Shown piece after piece: positions 35,235 through 46,206 of a stretch of 64,000 bases of DNA. Positions within the stretch are counted from its first letter, which is position 1. Each line of letters opens with the position of its first letter. This stretch comes from Comamonas sp. lk (GTDB lineage Bacteria; Pseudomonadota; Gammaproteobacteria; Burkholderiales; Burkholderiaceae_C): assembly GCA_945925985.1 (NCBI GenBank), contig CAMELV010000012.1, positions 1-64,000 on the forward strand. Reading direction: 5' to 3'. A model generated the notes under the pieces. It had not been told where the DNA came from, did no database searches, and worked only from the letters and a program-made list of their open reading frames with translations. The translations under genes were made by a program, and so were the position numbers.

Positions 35235-37562
35235 TCAGCCGGCTGTCGCTTCCTGCGGCTCTGGCTTTGACCGGCCTTCTTTCTTCGGCAGAGGTTGAAT
35301 ATCCAGCAAGACCTCCGTCTTGCTTTCATCCTTATCGTCAAGGTCTACGGTTAAGCGCCCACCATCGGTGAGCCGACCGAAAAGGAGTTCATCAGCCAAG
35401 GCTCGGCGGATGGTGTCCTGAATCAGACGCTGCATCGGGCGCGCCCCCATCAGGGGGTCAAAGCCCTTTTTGGCGAGATGCTTACGCAACTTGTCAGTGA
35501 AAGTCACATCGACCTTCTTGTCGGCCAGCTGAGACTCCAGTTGCAGCAGGAACTTGTCTACCACCCTCAAAATAACCACTTCATCGAGGGCCTTGAAGCT
35601 GACCACCGCATCCAGGCGGTTGCGGAACTCTGGCGTGAACAGGCGCTTGATATCGGCCATTTCATCACCTGCTTCCCGTGGGTTGGTGAAGCCGATCGTG
35701 GCCTTGTTCATGGTCTCGGCACCGGCATTGGTCGTCATGACGATGATCACGTTGCGGAAGTCGGCTTTACGTCCGTTGTTGTCGGTCAGGGTGCCGTGGT
35801 CCATGACCTGCAACAGCACATTGAAGATTGCCGGATGGGCCTTCTCGATTTCGTCAAGCAGTAGCACACTGTGCGGCTTCTTGGTAATGGCCTCAGTGAG
35901 CAGACCGCCTTGGTCAAAACCCACGTAACCGGGGGGGGCGCCGATCAGGCGGCTTACGGCGTGCTGCTCCATGTACTCGCTCATATCAAAGCGAATCAAG
36001 TCAATGCCCATGATGTAGGCGAGTTGCTTGGCCGCTTCGGTCTTGCCGACGCCCGTCGGGCCACTGAACAGGAAGGAGCCAATGGGCTTGTCGCCTTTAC
36101 CCAGGCCAGAACGAGCCATCTTGACGGCCGAGGCCAGCATATCCAGTGCTTTATCCTGCCCGAACACCACGTTCTTCAGGTCCCGCTCCAGGGTCTTGAG
36201 CTTGCTGCGGTCATCATTGGAGACATTGGCTGGCGGGATTCGGGCAATCTTTGCCACAATTTCCTCAACCTCGGTCTTGCCGATGATTTTCTTGCGCTTT
36301 GACGGCGCCAGGATGCGCTGCGCTGCGCCAGCCTCGTCGATCACGTCAATCGCTTTATCGGGCAAATGCCGGTCATTGATGTATTTGGCGCTGAGATCAG
36401 CGGCGGCTTGTAGCGCGGCCACGGCGTACTTGACGTTATGGTGCTCCTCAAACCTAGACTTGAGACCCTTCAAGATGTCAACCGTCTGCTCAATCGTCGG
36501 CTCAACCACGTCAATTTTCTGGAAGCGCCGGGACAGTGCGGCGTCTTTCTCGAAAATACCGCGGTACTCCGTGAAGGTGGTGGCCCCAATGCACTTGAGT
36601 GCACCGGAACTCAGCCCCGGCTTCAGCAAATTGGACGCATCCAGCGTGCCTCCAGAGGCAGCACCAGCGCCTATCAGGGTGTGAATTTCATCGATGAACA
36701 GCACCGCATTGGGTTTGTCCTTGAGTGATTTCAGAACGCCCTTGAGCCGCTGCTCAAAATCACCTCGGTATTTCGTCCCGGCCAGCAGCGCGCCCATGTC
36801 CAGCGAGTAAACCACCGAGTCAGCCAGGATTTCTGGCACATCCTTTTGCGTGATGCGCCAAGCCAAGCCCTCGGCGATAGCGGTCTTCCCGACGCCCGCC
36901 TCGCCCACCAGCAGCGGGTTGTTCTTGCGCCGGCGGCAGAGGATTTGGATAACGCGCTCCACCTCATATTCGCGCCCGATCAGCGGGTCAATCTTGCCGT
37001 CCTTGGCCATCTGGTTCAGGTTTTGGGTGTACTGCTCCAGAGGCGAGGCTTTTTCGTTCTTTTCAGCCGTACCGTCTTCAGCCTCCGTGGGTGCTTCGCC
37101 CGACTTGGTTGGCTCGGGTGGGTCGCTTTTCTTGATGCCGTGCGCGATGAAGTTAACCACGTCCAGCCTAGTCACCCCTTGCTGATGAAGGTAATAGACG
37201 GCATGTGAGTCTTTTTCGCCAAAAATGGCAACCAGCACGTTCGCGCCAGTCACTTCTTTTTTCCCGCTGCCAGTAGACTGAACATGCATGATGGCACGCT
37301 GAATCACACGCTGAAAACCAAGGGTCGGTTGGGTATCAACATCATCGGTGCCTGCAACTTGGGGCGTGTTGTCCTTGATGAAATTGGCCAGTGACTTGCG
37401 CAAATCATCGATATTGGCCGAGCAAGCTTTCAAGACCTCAGCCGCACTGGGGTTGTCCAGCAGGGCCTGCAACAAGTGCTCGACCGTGATGAACTCGTGG
37501 CGTTGTTGCCGCGCCTCGACAAATGCCATGTGGAGGCTGACTTCCAATTCCTGGGCAATCAT
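35235..37562 (-). CDS. clpA: ATP-dependent Clp protease ATP-binding subunit ClpA
   Basis: 775-residue AAA+ unfoldase. Clp_N repeats at 1-150, first AAA module with GEAGVGKT (Walker A) and [16 protein letters not shown] Walker B (VLFIDEIH), second AAA module with [11 protein letters not shown] and [11 protein letters not shown]. ClpA feeds substrates to ClpP. It follows clpS on the same strand by about 80 bp, the standard arrangement. Confidence 0.97.
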   Translation of the reverse strand: MIAQELEVSLHMAFVEARQQRHEFITVEHLLQALLDNPSAAEVLKACSANIDDLRKSLANFIKDNTPQVAGTDDVDTQPTLGFQRVIQRAIMHVQSTGSGKKEVTGANVLVAIFGEKDSHAVYYLHQQGVTRLDVVNFIAHGIKKSDPPEPTKSGEAPTEAEDGTAEKNEKASPLEQYTQNLNQMAKDGKIDPLIGREYEVERVIQILCRRRKNNPLLVGEAGVGKTAIAEGLAWRITQKDVPEILADSVVYSLDMGALLAGTKYRGDFEQRLKGVLKSLKDKPNAVLFIDEIHTLIGAGAASGGTLDASNLLKPGLSSGALKCIGATTFTEYRGIFEKDAALSRRFQKIDVVEPTIEQTVDILKGLKSRFEEHHNVKYAVAALQAAADLSAKYINDRHLPDKAIDVIDEAGAAQRILAPSKRKKIIGKTEVEEIVAKIARIPPANVSNDDRSKLKTLERDLKNVVFGQDKALDMLASAVKMARSGLGKGDKPIGSFLFSGPTGVGKTEAAKQLAYIMGIDLIRFDMSEYMEQHAVSRLIGAPPGYVGFDQGGLLTEAITKKPHSVLLLDEIEKAHPAIFNVLLQVMDHGTLTDNNGRKADFRNVIIVMTTNAGAETMNKATIGFTNPREAGDEMADIKRLFTPEFRNRLDAVVSFKALDEVVILRVVDKFLLQLESQLADKKVDVTFTDKLRKHLAKKGFDPLMGARPMQRLIQDTIRRALADELLFGRLTDGGRLTVDLDDKDESKTEVLLDIQPLPKKEGRSKPEPQEATAG

Positions 37563-37643
37563 GTAATTTCCTTTAACGCCGTGCTTTGAGGTTTGACTGT
37601 AATCCGATTTACGGAACGATTGAGCGCAGGTGCTACCAATTCC

Positions 37644-38006
37644 CTAGAAATCAACGGGCTCGCTCAGACATTTAAGGGGATGCCCGGCCTTGGCTGCGGC
37701 ATCGAGTACCTGGTCGACCTTGGTGGCCGCCACGTCGCGTGAGTAAACGCCACAGACAGCCTTGCCGTCCAGATGGATCTTGAGCATGATCTGGGTCGCG
37801 GTCTCCAGATCTTTCCCAAAAAACTCCTGAATCACCACCACCACAAACTCCATGGGGGTGTAATCATCATTGAGCATCAGCACCTGGTACATCTGCGGGG
37901 GCTTCGCCTTAAGAGTGCGACGCTCCATAACGACGGTTCCGCTGCCGTCGTGGTCAGGCTCTGACTTGGGCCCGAGCGGGGGAATTTGGGGAGGTTTTGT
38001 GGCCAT
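37644..38006 (-). CDS. clpS: ClpS adaptor of ClpAP
   Basis: 120-residue N-end-rule adaptor. The family core [22 protein letters not shown] contains the N-degron pocket, and the C-terminal half ([18 protein letters not shown]) completes the fold. ClpS binds the ClpA N-domain and delivers N-degron substrates. Start 38006 fits the family; the divergent Ala/Lys-repeat gene begins 174 bp away. Confidence 0.96.
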   Translation of the reverse strand: MATKPPQIPPLGPKSEPDHDGSGTVVMERRTLKAKPPQMYQVLMLNDDYTPMEFVVVVIQEFFGKDLETATQIMLKIHLDGKAVCGVYSRDVAATKVDQVLDAAAKAGHPLKCLSEPVDF

Positions 38007-38179
38007 GGATCCATTCTAGCCAGCGTACCCACCCATGACTGACCTTGTGCCGACCCAATCCCTTCGCGCAAAAAGTTACAAGTTCGTGTCAACCCATCTC
38101 TGGGGCGGGCCGTTGTGGTCTGACCTTCCATTGCATGGGAGGAATCCCTCCCAATAACGCTTTCTTAAGGAAATTAAAA

Positions 38180-38518
38180 ATGAACAAACTTATCGCTGCT
38201 CTGATCGCTGGCCTGTTCGTTGTCGCTGCTTCGGCCCAGACCGCTGCCCCAGCCAAGGCGGCTGCTTCTGCTGCCGCTCCTGCTGCAGCAGCTGCCACCG
38301 CAGCAGCTGCGCCAGCCAAGGCAGAAGCAAAGGTTGACGCCAAGGCTGAAAAAGCTGCTGCCGCCAAGAAAGCCAAGGAAGAAAAAGCCGCCGCCGCCCA
38401 AAAAGCCAAGGAAGAAAAAGCTGCTGCTGCCAAAAAAGCCAAAGAAGACAAAGAAGCCGCCAAAAAAGCCAAGGCTGAAGCCAAGCCTGCTGCCAAAAAA
38501 GAAGAAGCCAAGAAGTAA
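38180..38518 (+). CDS. Exported alanine/lysine repeat protein
   Basis: 112 residues: a signal peptide (residues 1-20, MNKLIAALIAGLFVVAASAQ), an Ala/Pro-rich segment, and three 11-residue repeats of the form KAAAAKKAKEE (residues 58-90), then a lysine-rich tail. No enzyme fold is expected; repeated Ala-Lys-Glu heptad-like segments should form a long charged helix. AAGGAAA precedes the ATG. Strong terminator downstream, so it is a single-gene unit. Role unknown: nucleic-acid, surface or polyanion binding are all possible. Confidence 0.7.
   Translation: MNKLIAALIAGLFVVAASAQTAAPAKAAASAAAPAAAAATAAAAPAKAEAKVDAKAEKAAAAKKAKEEKAAAAQKAKEEKAAAAKKAKEDKEAAKKAKAEAKPAAKKEEAKK
38351..38449 (+). repeat. Three 33-bp imperfect tandem repeats
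   Basis: Each 33-bp unit encodes KAAAAKKAKEE, KAAAAQKAKEE or KAAAAKKAKED. The third-base differences between units show the copies are not very recent; copy number could still vary between strains. Confidence 0.75.
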
Positions 38519-38532
38519 TCACTTCCTGATTT

Positions 38533-38560
38533 AAAAAGCCCGCTTGCGCGGGCTTTTTTT
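38533..38560 (+). terminator. Intrinsic terminator
   Basis: AAAAGCCCGC-TTGC-GCGGGCTTTT stem followed by a T-run, 15 bp after the stop of the Ala/Lys protein. Confidence 0.9.
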
Positions 38561-38596
38561 GTGTGGTACGGCCTGCCATTGGGGCAAAATCTCTCT

Positions 38597-39049
38597 ATGA
38601 ACTTTATTGCCGTCGGATTAATCAGTTGGGCCGCTCTGTTGGGCTCGCTCAGCCAGGCGCAGACCGGGCCACAAATGGACCTTCCGCGGGCCAAACTGGC
38701 GGCCGGCATGCACCTGATTGACGCTCAAGTGGCTGCGACGCCAGAGCAACGCTCAACCGGCCTCATGTTCCGCCGCGAGATGCCGGCGGCTGAGGGTATG
38801 TTGTTTGTGTTTGAACAGGCCAGCCTCCAATGTTTCTGGATGAAAAACACCCTGCTGCCGCTGACTGCGGCGTTCGTCGCTGACGACGGCACCATTGTCA
38901 ATTTGGCCGATATGAAGCCACAAACTGCCGATTCGCATTGCTCCGCTCAGCCCGTGCGCTATGTGCTGGAGATGAACCAAGGGTGGTTTGCGAAGAAGGG
39001 CATCAAGGCAGGCTTTAAATTGGGTGGCAAACCCTTTGAAAATCGCTAG
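38597..39049 (+). CDS. DUF192 family exported protein
   Basis: 150-residue protein with an N-terminal signal peptide (cleaved near SLSQAQ) and one DUF192 domain: STGLMFRREMPAAEGMLFVFE, FWMKNTLLPLTAAFVADDG and the late YVLEMNQGWFAKKGI block. The family is widespread and of unknown function. ATG at 38597 is chosen because the earlier frame crosses the terminator. Ends directly in a dispersed repeat. Confidence 0.85.
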   Translation: MNFIAVGLISWAALLGSLSQAQTGPQMDLPRAKLAAGMHLIDAQVAATPEQRSTGLMFRREMPAAEGMLFVFEQASLQCFWMKNTLLPLTAAFVADDGTIVNLADMKPQTADSHCSAQPVRYVLEMNQGWFAKKGIKAGFKLGGKPFENR

Positions 39050-39108
39050 CGCTATATTTTCTATAGCAGCAAACCTATATACAGCAAGGGCTAGCAAGCA
39101 ATATTGCT
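39050..39108 (+). repeat. Dispersed repeat copy C
   Basis: Starts GCTATATTTTCTATAGC (itself a palindrome) and continues CAGCAAACCTATATACAGCAAGGGCTAGC, sharing CAGCAAGGGCTAG with the copy at 47040. Intergenic, right after the DUF192 stop. Confidence 0.5.
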
Positions 39109-39112
39109 CATA

Positions 39113-39140
39113 AAAAAACCGCCCATGTGAGCGGTTTTTT
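39113..39140. terminator. Bidirectional terminator
   Basis: AAAAAACCGC / GCGGTTTTTT with an eight-base loop between the convergent DUF192 (+) and sodB (-) genes. Confidence 0.88.
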
Positions 39141-39156
39141 CGGCAAAGGCCGATGT

Positions 39157-39738
39157 TCAGGCGAAGTTGGCTTCAGCAAAGCCCCAATTCACCAGCTTGT
39201 CCAGGTAAGTCTCGACGAATTTAGGGCGCATGTTGCGGTAATCAATGTAATAGGCGTGTTCCCACACGTCCACCGTCATCAGGGCTTTATCAGCAGTGGT
39301 GAGCGGTGTCCCGGCGGCGCCCATGTTGACAATGTCAACTGAGCCGTCAGATTTTTTCACCAGCCAAGTCCAACCCGAGCCAAAGTTACCGACCGCAGAT
39401 TTGACGAAGGCTTCCCGGAAGGCGGCGTAAGAGCCCCATTTGGCATTGATGGCTGCTGCCAGCGCGCCGCCGGGTTCGCCGCCGCCGTTGGGCTTCATAC
39501 AATTCCAGAAAAATGTGTGGTTCCAGATCTGAGCCGAGTTGTTATAGATGCCACCGCTGGACTTCTGGATGATGTCTTCCAGAGCCATGTTTTCAAAATC
39601 TGTACCCTTTTGCAGGTTGTTCAGGTTCACTACATAGGCGTTGTGGTGCTTGCCGTGGTGGAACTCCAGAGTCTCGCGGGAGTAATGGGGTACCAGGGCG
39701 TCGATGGCATAAGGCAGGGCGGGTAGGGTGTGTTCCAT
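39157..39738 (-). CDS. sodB: Superoxide dismutase, Fe/Mn type
   Basis: 193 residues, standard length. Metal ligands are in HHGKHHNAYV (first His), WNHTFFWNCM (second His) and DVWEHAYYIDYRN (Asp and His). The sequence looks like the iron-type SodB. It detoxifies cytoplasmic superoxide. A strong terminator follows; the upstream neighbour xseA is on the same strand, 50 bp away. Confidence 0.95.
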   Translation of the reverse strand: MEHTLPALPYAIDALVPHYSRETLEFHHGKHHNAYVVNLNNLQKGTDFENMALEDIIQKSSGGIYNNSAQIWNHTFFWNCMKPNGGGEPGGALAAAINAKWGSYAAFREAFVKSAVGNFGSGWTWLVKKSDGSVDIVNMGAAGTPLTTADKALMTVDVWEHAYYIDYRNMRPKFVETYLDKLVNWGFAEANFA

Positions 39739-39788
39739 GGGGTCCTCGTGAAGTGGGTTGATACCGAACGTAATTGTAGAAACATTGT

Positions 39789-41138
39789 TCAGGGCAAATT
39801 TGACACGTTTAAATCAACCTCCCCATCCGCAAGGGTGGCCCGCACGGCCTGGCCCAGCGTGACCTGCCGTACGCTGGTCACCGTTCGGCCCTGTGTGTCG
39901 GTCAGCCAGGCGTAGCCGCGTCTTAACACCAGCGATGGATCGAGCAACCCCATGCGAAGCGCAGCGCGGTCCAACTGCTCGTGTTGCCGGCCAAACCGTC
40001 GGCGTGTGACCTCCGGCAACCGCGCCTGCAGCGCCTCCAGCGCCTGTTGCTTCTGCCCCAAGAAATGCATTGAAAAGACCTGCAGCCGCTGCCCCGCCGC
40101 GGCCAGCCGCAGGCGCTGGCTAGCCACACGCGCAGAGGGCCGGCCAAGCCGGCCAGCCGTCAGGTCCAGGCGCTGGGCTTGCACGTCGAGCCGACGAAAA
40201 GCAACTGTCTGCAGTTGGCGCTCAAGAACGGCCAGCGCGCTCTGCCAGACCTCTCGCGGTTGCGCCACCAGCTCGGCCGCAGCAGTGGGTGTGGGGGCTC
40301 GCAGGTCAGCCACAAAGTCGGCAATACTGAAATCAGTCTCATGCCCGACTCCGCTGACCACTGGCACCGGACTACTGATCAGGGTGCGGGCCAGCTGTTC
40401 ATCGTTAAATGCCCACAAATCCTCAACCGATCCGCCGCCACGCACCAGCAAAATGACATCCACCACAGGGGTTGGCCGAACTTCGACTTTGCCCTGCAAA
40501 ACCAGGCCCAGGCCTCGCCCAGCCTCGGTGAGACGATACAAGCTGGTGAGCGCGGCGATCATCTCTGCTGGTGCACTTGCCCCCTGCACTGACGCCGGCG
40601 CCACCACCACTGGAATGTGCGGCACACGCCGCTGCAGGGCACTGATCACGTCATGCAGGGCGGCCGCGCCCAAAGAAGTCACAACACCGATGCCGCGTGG
40701 CATCAGGGGAAGCGGGCGTTTGCGGCCAGAATCAAATAGCCCTTCAGCCTCGAGTTTGGTACGCAATTTCAGAAACTGTTCGTACCAAGCACCCTGCCCG
40801 GCCCGGCTCATGCTCTCCACCACCAGTTGCAGGTCACCGCGCTGCTCGTAGACACCGAGCCGGCCGCGCAGCTCAACGAGCTCGCCGTCACGCGGCGAAA
40901 AATCCAGCAGACCCGCAGCCCGGCGGAACATGGCACACCTGAGCTGGCCGCTGGCGTCCTTGAGAGAAAAATAGCAATGGCCGCTGGAGGCGCGCGAAAA
41001 ACCCGATATCTCGCCACGGACGGTGACCGGGTTGAAACGGGCCTCCAGTGCATCGGCGATGGCGTGACAGAGCGCGCCCACCTCCCAGACCCGACCGGCC
41101 GCGCCGAACTGACCGACCTCAACCATGTAGGCACTCAT
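39789..41138 (-). CDS. xseA: Exodeoxyribonuclease VII large subunit
   Basis: About 449 residues. N-terminal OB-fold (VTVRGEISGFSRASSGHCYFSLKD), catalytic domain (SLGAAALHDVISAL, DVILLVRGGGSVEDLWAFNDEQLAR, SGVGHETDFSIADFVADLRAPTPTAAAEL) and a coiled-coil C-terminus. Degrades single-stranded DNA together with XseB, whose gene is not seen here. ATG at 41138 is chosen over the GTG one codon earlier. Confidence 0.95.
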   Translation of the reverse strand: MSAYMVEVGQFGAAGRVWEVGALCHAIADALEARFNPVTVRGEISGFSRASSGHCYFSLKDASGQLRCAMFRRAAGLLDFSPRDGELVELRGRLGVYEQRGDLQLVVESMSRAGQGAWYEQFLKLRTKLEAEGLFDSGRKRPLPLMPRGIGVVTSLGAAALHDVISALQRRVPHIPVVVAPASVQGASAPAEMIAALTSLYRLTEAGRGLGLVLQGKVEVRPTPVVDVILLVRGGGSVEDLWAFNDEQLARTLISSPVPVVSGVGHETDFSIADFVADLRAPTPTAAAELVAQPREVWQSALAVLERQLQTVAFRRLDVQAQRLDLTAGRLGRPSARVASQRLRLAAAGQRLQVFSMHFLGQKQQALEALQARLPEVTRRRFGRQHEQLDRAALRMGLLDPSLVLRRGYAWLTDTQGRTVTSVRQVTLGQAVRATLADGEVDLNVSNLP

Positions 41139-41241
41139 CACCGCACGGGCGCGTCACACCTTGGACTGCTGGCTGGCGCGGCAGATCGGCTGAAGTTGAT
41201 AGTCCATAATTCAAGCGCATTTCATCGAACCGGGAGTCCTA

Positions 41242-41871
41242 TTGTTTTCCATCATACAAGCTGCTGGCTGGCCGATATGGCCGCTGCTCGCCTGTTCCGT
41301 GCTGGCCCTGGCTCTGGTGATTGAGCGTTTCATAAGCCTGCGCACGGTCAAAATTGCACCGCCGCGGCTGTTGGCCGAAGTTCTCAGTGTCACGCGGAGC
41401 TCGGTCCCGCCGCCGGACGTGGTGAACCATCTTGAGCAAACATCGGCACTGGGCGAGGTGCTGGCCAGTGGCCTGCGCGCGCTCAACAGCAACCCGCGCT
41501 GCAGCGAACAGGACCTGCGCGCTGTCATGGAGGGTACCGGCCGGCTGGTGGCCCACCGCCTGGAACGCTACCTGAACGCCTTGGCCACCATCGCCTCGGC
41601 AGCGCCGCTGATGGGACTCTTCGGCACGGTGGTCGGCATGATAGAAATTTTTGGCGCACAGACCCCTGCGGGTGGCGCAACGGGCGGTAACCCGGCGCAA
41701 CTGGCGCACGGTATCTCAGTTGCCCTGTACAACACGGCTTTCGGGCTGATCGTAGCCATTCCATCGCTTATTTTCTGGCGGTATTTCAGGGCGCGGGTGG
41801 ATGGCTTTCTTCTGACGCTGGAGTTGGCGTCGGAGCGTTTGGTACGCCAACTCAACCAATTGCGGCGTTGA
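41242..41871 (+). CDS. exbB: ExbB/TolQ-type proton channel protein
   Basis: 209-residue MotA/TolQ/ExbB protein with three transmembrane segments (residues 10-27, about 115-135 and 155-175). The channel motif APLMGLFGTVVGMIEIFG is intact. TTG start with GGGAG upstream. With the ExbD gene 13 bp downstream it forms a motor energising outer-membrane import or envelope stability. No tonB or tolA is linked. Confidence 0.9.
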   Translation: MFSIIQAAGWPIWPLLACSVLALALVIERFISLRTVKIAPPRLLAEVLSVTRSSVPPPDVVNHLEQTSALGEVLASGLRALNSNPRCSEQDLRAVMEGTGRLVAHRLERYLNALATIASAAPLMGLFGTVVGMIEIFGAQTPAGGATGGNPAQLAHGISVALYNTAFGLIVAIPSLIFWRYFRARVDGFLLTLELASERLVRQLNQLRR

Positions 41872-41884
41872 TAGAGCGTAGACC

Positions 41885-42313
41885 ATGAATTTCCGACATC
41901 GATCCCGCGATGAGCCCGAAATAAACCTGATTCCGTTCATCGATGTGCTGCTGGTCGTGCTGATTTTTTTGATGCTGTCCACCACCTTTAGCAAGTTCAC
42001 CGAGCTTCAACTGACCCTGCCGGTGGCCGATGCCGACGCCCCACGCGATCGCGCCAAAGAGGTTTTAGTGGGCGTGACCGCAGATGGCACTTATACCGTG
42101 AACAAAGTGCCAGTGGCAGGGCGCAGTGTGGAATCTCTGGCGCGCGCGCTCACAGATGGCGCCAACGCCGGGCGTGAGACCGTTCTGCTTATTTCTGCCG
42201 ATGCCAGCGCTCGCCATCAATCCGTCATCAGTGTGATGGAAGCCGCGCGCCGCGCTGGCCTGACCCAAATTACCTTTGCCACCCAGACTTCCAGTGCCAA
42301 CGGGGCCCCTTGA
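41885..42313 (+). CDS. exbD: ExbD/TolR-type protein
   Basis: 142-residue partner of ExbB: short cytoplasmic start, one transmembrane helix with the essential aspartate in [18 protein letters not shown], and a periplasmic domain. Follows exbB closely and ends 4 bp before lpxK, so the operon couples the motor to lipid A synthesis genes, a common Burkholderiales arrangement. Confidence 0.92.
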   Translation: MNFRHRSRDEPEINLIPFIDVLLVVLIFLMLSTTFSKFTELQLTLPVADADAPRDRAKEVLVGVTADGTYTVNKVPVAGRSVESLARALTDGANAGRETVLLISADASARHQSVISVMEAARRAGLTQITFATQTSSANGAP

Positions 42314-42317
42314 GGCC

Positions 42318-43364
42318 ATGGCTGGAGTAACCGTAGCGTCGCGCTGGCAGCTGACACTCACCCGTAACTGGACCCGCCGTGGTCCTCTGGCATACCTGCT
42401 CTGGCCGTTCAGCCTGATTTACCGGGCCCTCTTCGCAGGCAGACGCCTGCTCTACCGCCTGGGTTGGCTGACGGCCCACCGCTTCGACGTGCCCGTGATG
42501 GTGGTGGGCAACGTGGTCGCAGGGGGCGCCGGCAAGACGCCGGTAGTGATGGCCCTGGTACGGCATCTGCGGCAGCGGGGCCTGCGCGTGGGCGTGATCT
42601 CGCGCGGCTACGGACGACGCAGCCGCGGCTGTATGGAGGTGCTGCCCGACAGCCGACCAGAGGACGTAGGTGATGAACCGGTGCTGATTCGACGCAACAC
42701 CGGGGTGCCTGTCATGGTGGCCGAGCGTCGCACAAAAGCTGCCGCCGCATTGTTGGCCAATTACCCCGATACCGACGTGATCTTGGCCGACGATGGCCTC
42801 CAGCATGCTGCGCTGCACCGGGATTTTGAGCTCTGCGTCTTTGATGATCGGGGTATCGGAAACGGGCTGCTATTGCCCGCCGGCCCACTGCGTGAGCCAT
42901 GGCCACGCCCGGCGGACCTGATTCTGCACACTGGCCTAAAACCCGCCTTTGCCGGCTTTCGAGCCCACCGACAACTGGCGCCACTGGCATGGCAACGGGA
43001 TGGCTCGACGAAACCACTGGCTGCACTGACGGAGCCCGATCAGCCGCCGCTGCTGGCACTGGCGGCCATCGCCCGACCAGACGAATTTTTCGACATGCTG
43101 CGTGCTAGCAGTCTGGCGTTGGCACACACAATCGCGTTGCCTGATCACTATGATTTTAATAGCATAAACACTAATGAATTCAGGGGCTACAGCGTGATTT
43201 GTACCGAAAAAGATGCAGCCAAGCTCTGGCCTAAGTGGCCGCAGGCCTTGGCCGTACCCCTGCTGCTGACGCTGGAGCCGGCCTGCCTGACCCAGCTTGA
43301 CCATTGGCTGAACACCCACCTGCCAGCAAAGCTATCATCCTCTGATGGACACTCGACTACTTGA
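42318..43364 (+). CDS. lpxK: Tetraacyldisaccharide 4'-kinase
   Basis: 348-residue lipid A kinase. N-terminal membrane helix, then the unusual Walker [26 protein letters not shown] and [15 protein letters not shown], then [13 protein letters not shown]. Adds the 4'-phosphate of lipid A at the inner membrane. ATG at 42318 follows the exbD stop. Its C-terminal part appears to contain in frame a copy of the dispersed repeat (43150-43200). It overlaps the Trm112 gene by 20 bp. Confidence 0.94.
   Translation: MAGVTVASRWQLTLTRNWTRRGPLAYLLWPFSLIYRALFAGRRLLYRLGWLTAHRFDVPVMVVGNVVAGGAGKTPVVMALVRHLRQRGLRVGVISRGYGRRSRGCMEVLPDSRPEDVGDEPVLIRRNTGVPVMVAERRTKAAAALLANYPDTDVILADDGLQHAALHRDFELCVFDDRGIGNGLLLPAGPLREPWPRPADLILHTGLKPAFAGFRAHRQLAPLAWQRDGSTKPLAALTEPDQPPLLALAAIARPDEFFDMLRASSLALAHTIALPDHYDFNSINTNEFRGYSVICTEKDAAKLWPKWPQALAVPLLLTLEPACLTQLDHWLNTHLPAKLSSSDGHSTT
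43150..43200 (+). repeat. Dispersed repeat copy E inside lpxK
   Basis: TTTTAATAGCATAAACACTAATG followed by CAGGGGCTACAGC and ATTT aligns with the copy at 47040 (ATAGCATACAAACCAATG, CAAGGGCTAGAGGC, ATTT). Translated in frame between LPDHYDF and VICTEKDAA. Assignment by eye only. Confidence 0.4.
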
Positions 43365-43527
43365 ACTGCTGGTCTGCCCGGTCACCAAGGGCCCCCTGAC
43401 CTATGACCGCGACAAACAGGAACTGGCCTCACGCAGTGCCCGCCTGGCCTACCCGGTGCGCGACGGCATCCCGATCTTGCTGGAACACGAGGCACGCACC
43501 TTGAGCGACGAGGAGCTTGGCCTGTGA
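43345..43527 (+). CDS. Trm112 family protein
   Basis: 60-residue Trm112/YcaR-like protein, [25 protein letters not shown] to [10 protein letters not shown]. In eukaryotes and archaea the family activates methyltransferases; the bacterial members usually sit, as here, between lpxK and kdsB. Only one cysteine pair half is kept, so zinc binding is unlikely. Overlaps lpxK by 20 bp and kdsB by 4 bp. Confidence 0.93.
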   Translation: MDTRLLELLVCPVTKGPLTYDRDKQELASRSARLAYPVRDGIPILLEHEARTLSDEELGL

Positions 43528-44306
43528 GCTTCACGGTGCTGATACCGGCCCGGCTGGCCTCTACCCGGCTGCCCAACAAGCCCCTGGCTGACATCGGTGG
43601 TCTGCCCATGGTGGTGAGGGTGGCGCAGCGTGTACGGATCGGCCAACCCCATGGCGACCAGCCGCGTGTGGTGGTAGCCACAGACAGCGCAGACATCATG
43701 ACGGCCTGTGCCGCCCATGGCGTTGAGGCTGTGTTAACGCGCCAAGACCATCCCTCGGGCAGTGACCGCCTGGCTGAAGCCAGCAGCCTGCTCGGCTTGG
43801 CAGATGAGCACATTGTGGTCAACGTCCAGGGTGACGAGCCACTGATCGACCCAGCCCTGGTTGGCGCGGTGGCGGCGCTGCTGACGCAGCAACCGCAGGC
43901 CAGCATGAGCACGGCCGCTCATGCCATCGACAACGAGGCTGACTTTCTCAACCCCAACGTGGTCAAAGTGGTGCTGGACGCGCAGGGACTGGCGCTCTAT
44001 TTCAGCCGCGCGCCCATTCCGCACTGGCGGGACCGACCCAAGACCGCCACGGGCGCTGGCGCGCTGGGGCTACCAACGCAGCCACAGGCCCTGCGCCATA
44101 TCGGCATCTATGGTTACCGGACGGGCTTTCTGCGCCAGTTTCCCAAGTTGGCGCAAGCACCGATAGAAACCACTGAGGCACTGGAGCAGCTGCGGGCCAT
44201 GTGGCACGGTCACCGGATCGCCGTCCATGTCACCCTCCAGCCACCGGGCCTCGGCGTCGATACGCCTCAGGACCTGGCTCGGGTAAGACGCCTGATCACC
44301 CGCTGA
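43524..44306 (+). CDS. kdsB: 3-deoxy-manno-octulosonate cytidylyltransferase
   Basis: 260-residue CMP-Kdo synthetase for lipopolysaccharide inner core. [21 protein letters not shown] holds the nucleotide-binding signature; [19 protein letters not shown] and the GIYGYR block follow. GTG start overlapping the Trm112 stop (GTGA). Confidence 0.95.
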   Translation: MSFTVLIPARLASTRLPNKPLADIGGLPMVVRVAQRVRIGQPHGDQPRVVVATDSADIMTACAAHGVEAVLTRQDHPSGSDRLAEASSLLGLADEHIVVNVQGDEPLIDPALVGAVAALLTQQPQASMSTAAHAIDNEADFLNPNVVKVVLDAQGLALYFSRAPIPHWRDRPKTATGAGALGLPTQPQALRHIGIYGYRTGFLRQFPKLAQAPIETTEALEQLRAMWHGHRIAVHVTLQPPGLGVDTPQDLARVRRLITR

Positions 44307-45098
<792 letters not shown>

Positions 45099-45118
45099 AG
45101 CTGAAGCTGAGCAAAGGC

Positions 45119-46108
45119 CTAGTCCAGCAGGCTCAGCATCAAGGCAATGCGGGCCTTGACGGGTGACAAACCGGTCGAATCCGGCAGACGCTGCCCTGGC
45201 GTTGGCAGCACGCAGCCGAAGGTGCACCTGGTACCACGCCACACATGCACGCCTATGGCTTGGGCCCGCACTAACGCTGCTTCCAAATCCTGGTGAAGTG
45301 AGCCGTTACCGGTGCCCGCCACCACCAGCCCCCGCAGCGGCTCCAGCCCAGTGTGGGCAGGGGCCAACAGTGCATCCACCACTGCACCACTAGCCCCGGC
45401 ATGACTGAGCACCAGTTCCACCCGAGGCCAGTGGCTGATGCTTGCTATCGAACACATAGCTCCTTCGCTGGCTCCGACAAGAGCCGAAGACCAACTTTTC
45501 ACAAGGCGAATGATGCCTTCCTCCACATAGCCAAGTGGTCCGGCATCACCAGACCCGAACGCGTCGAGCCGATAGGGATGGACCTTCTGCACATCCAACG
45601 CACAGTGCAACACGCCCGCACAGACTGCCAACACGCCGCAGGCGCCAGATACGCCGGCCACGGCGACCGCATCCAGCAGATTCTGGGGGCCATCCGGCGA
45701 AAGCGCAGTGGCCGGTCGCATGGCGCAGGTCAGTACGACCGGTTTGCCTGCTAGAGCGGCCAAGGGCAACACCGACAGCAGAAAATAAGCGGTCTCTTCC
45801 AGTGTGTCAGTACCATGGGTGACCACGATACCCCGGACATCATCCTGAGCGAGATAGTGGTCGACGCGCAACGCAAGTTGTTGCCAAACGGCAAACGTCA
45901 TGTCCTTGCTGTCAAGCTGCGCCACCTGCTCCGAAACCAGGGAACAACCGGCCAACACGTCGGCCATACCCTGAACCCCTCGCAACAATTCGGCTATCGG
46001 CAACTGTGCGGCGGCGTACGCCAGATTGCCAGACGGATGACTGGCCACCCCGGCAATCGTGCCCCCAGTGCCCAGCACAACGATCTTTTCAACTATTTTT
46101 AGGACCAT
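45119..46108 (-). CDS. Asparaginase (type II-like)
   Basis: 329 residues. The two catalytic threonines are in [10 protein letters not shown] and [21 protein letters not shown]-like blocks include [19 protein letters not shown]. No signal peptide, so likely cytoplasmic or not of the secreted AnsB kind. Convergent with adk, divergent from lexA: the 98-bp gap to lexA holds two SOS boxes that could also affect this promoter. Confidence 0.88.
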   Translation of the reverse strand: MVLKIVEKIVVLGTGGTIAGVASHPSGNLAYAAAQLPIAELLRGVQGMADVLAGCSLVSEQVAQLDSKDMTFAVWQQLALRVDHYLAQDDVRGIVVTHGTDTLEETAYFLLSVLPLAALAGKPVVLTCAMRPATALSPDGPQNLLDAVAVAGVSGACGVLAVCAGVLHCALDVQKVHPYRLDAFGSGDAGPLGYVEEGIIRLVKSWSSALVGASEGAMCSIASISHWPRVELVLSHAGASGAVVDALLAPAHTGLEPLRGLVVAGTGNGSLHQDLEAALVRAQAIGVHVWRGTRCTFGCVLPTPGQRLPDSTGLSPVKARIALMLSLLD

Positions 46109-46128
46109 CTCTTGCAAACTTTATAAAA

Positions 46129-46163
46129 CTGGTTAAAAATACAGTTACTGGATATGAAACCAG
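46129..46163 (+). promoter_or_regulatory. Two tandem LexA (SOS) boxes
   Basis: CTG-GTTAAAAATA-CAG at 46129-46144 and CTG-GATATGAAAC-CAG at 46148-46163 both fit CTG-N10-CAG exactly. They lie 43-78 bp upstream of the lexA start, the expected autoregulatory site. Confidence 0.85.
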
Positions 46164-46206
46164 TGTTTTACCGCCCAGCAACGCACAACACCGCCCAGGA
46201 GTCGCC

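Noticed and set aside
38351-38449. Tandem 33-bp units as a possible CRISPR array
   Set aside because: No spacers separate the units; they are contiguous, imperfect and encode a repeated peptide.
39952-40851. Long plus-strand frame (about 299 codons) opposite xseA
   Set aside because: Antisense shadow of xseA, rich in Arg, Ser and Cys, typical of a spurious frame.
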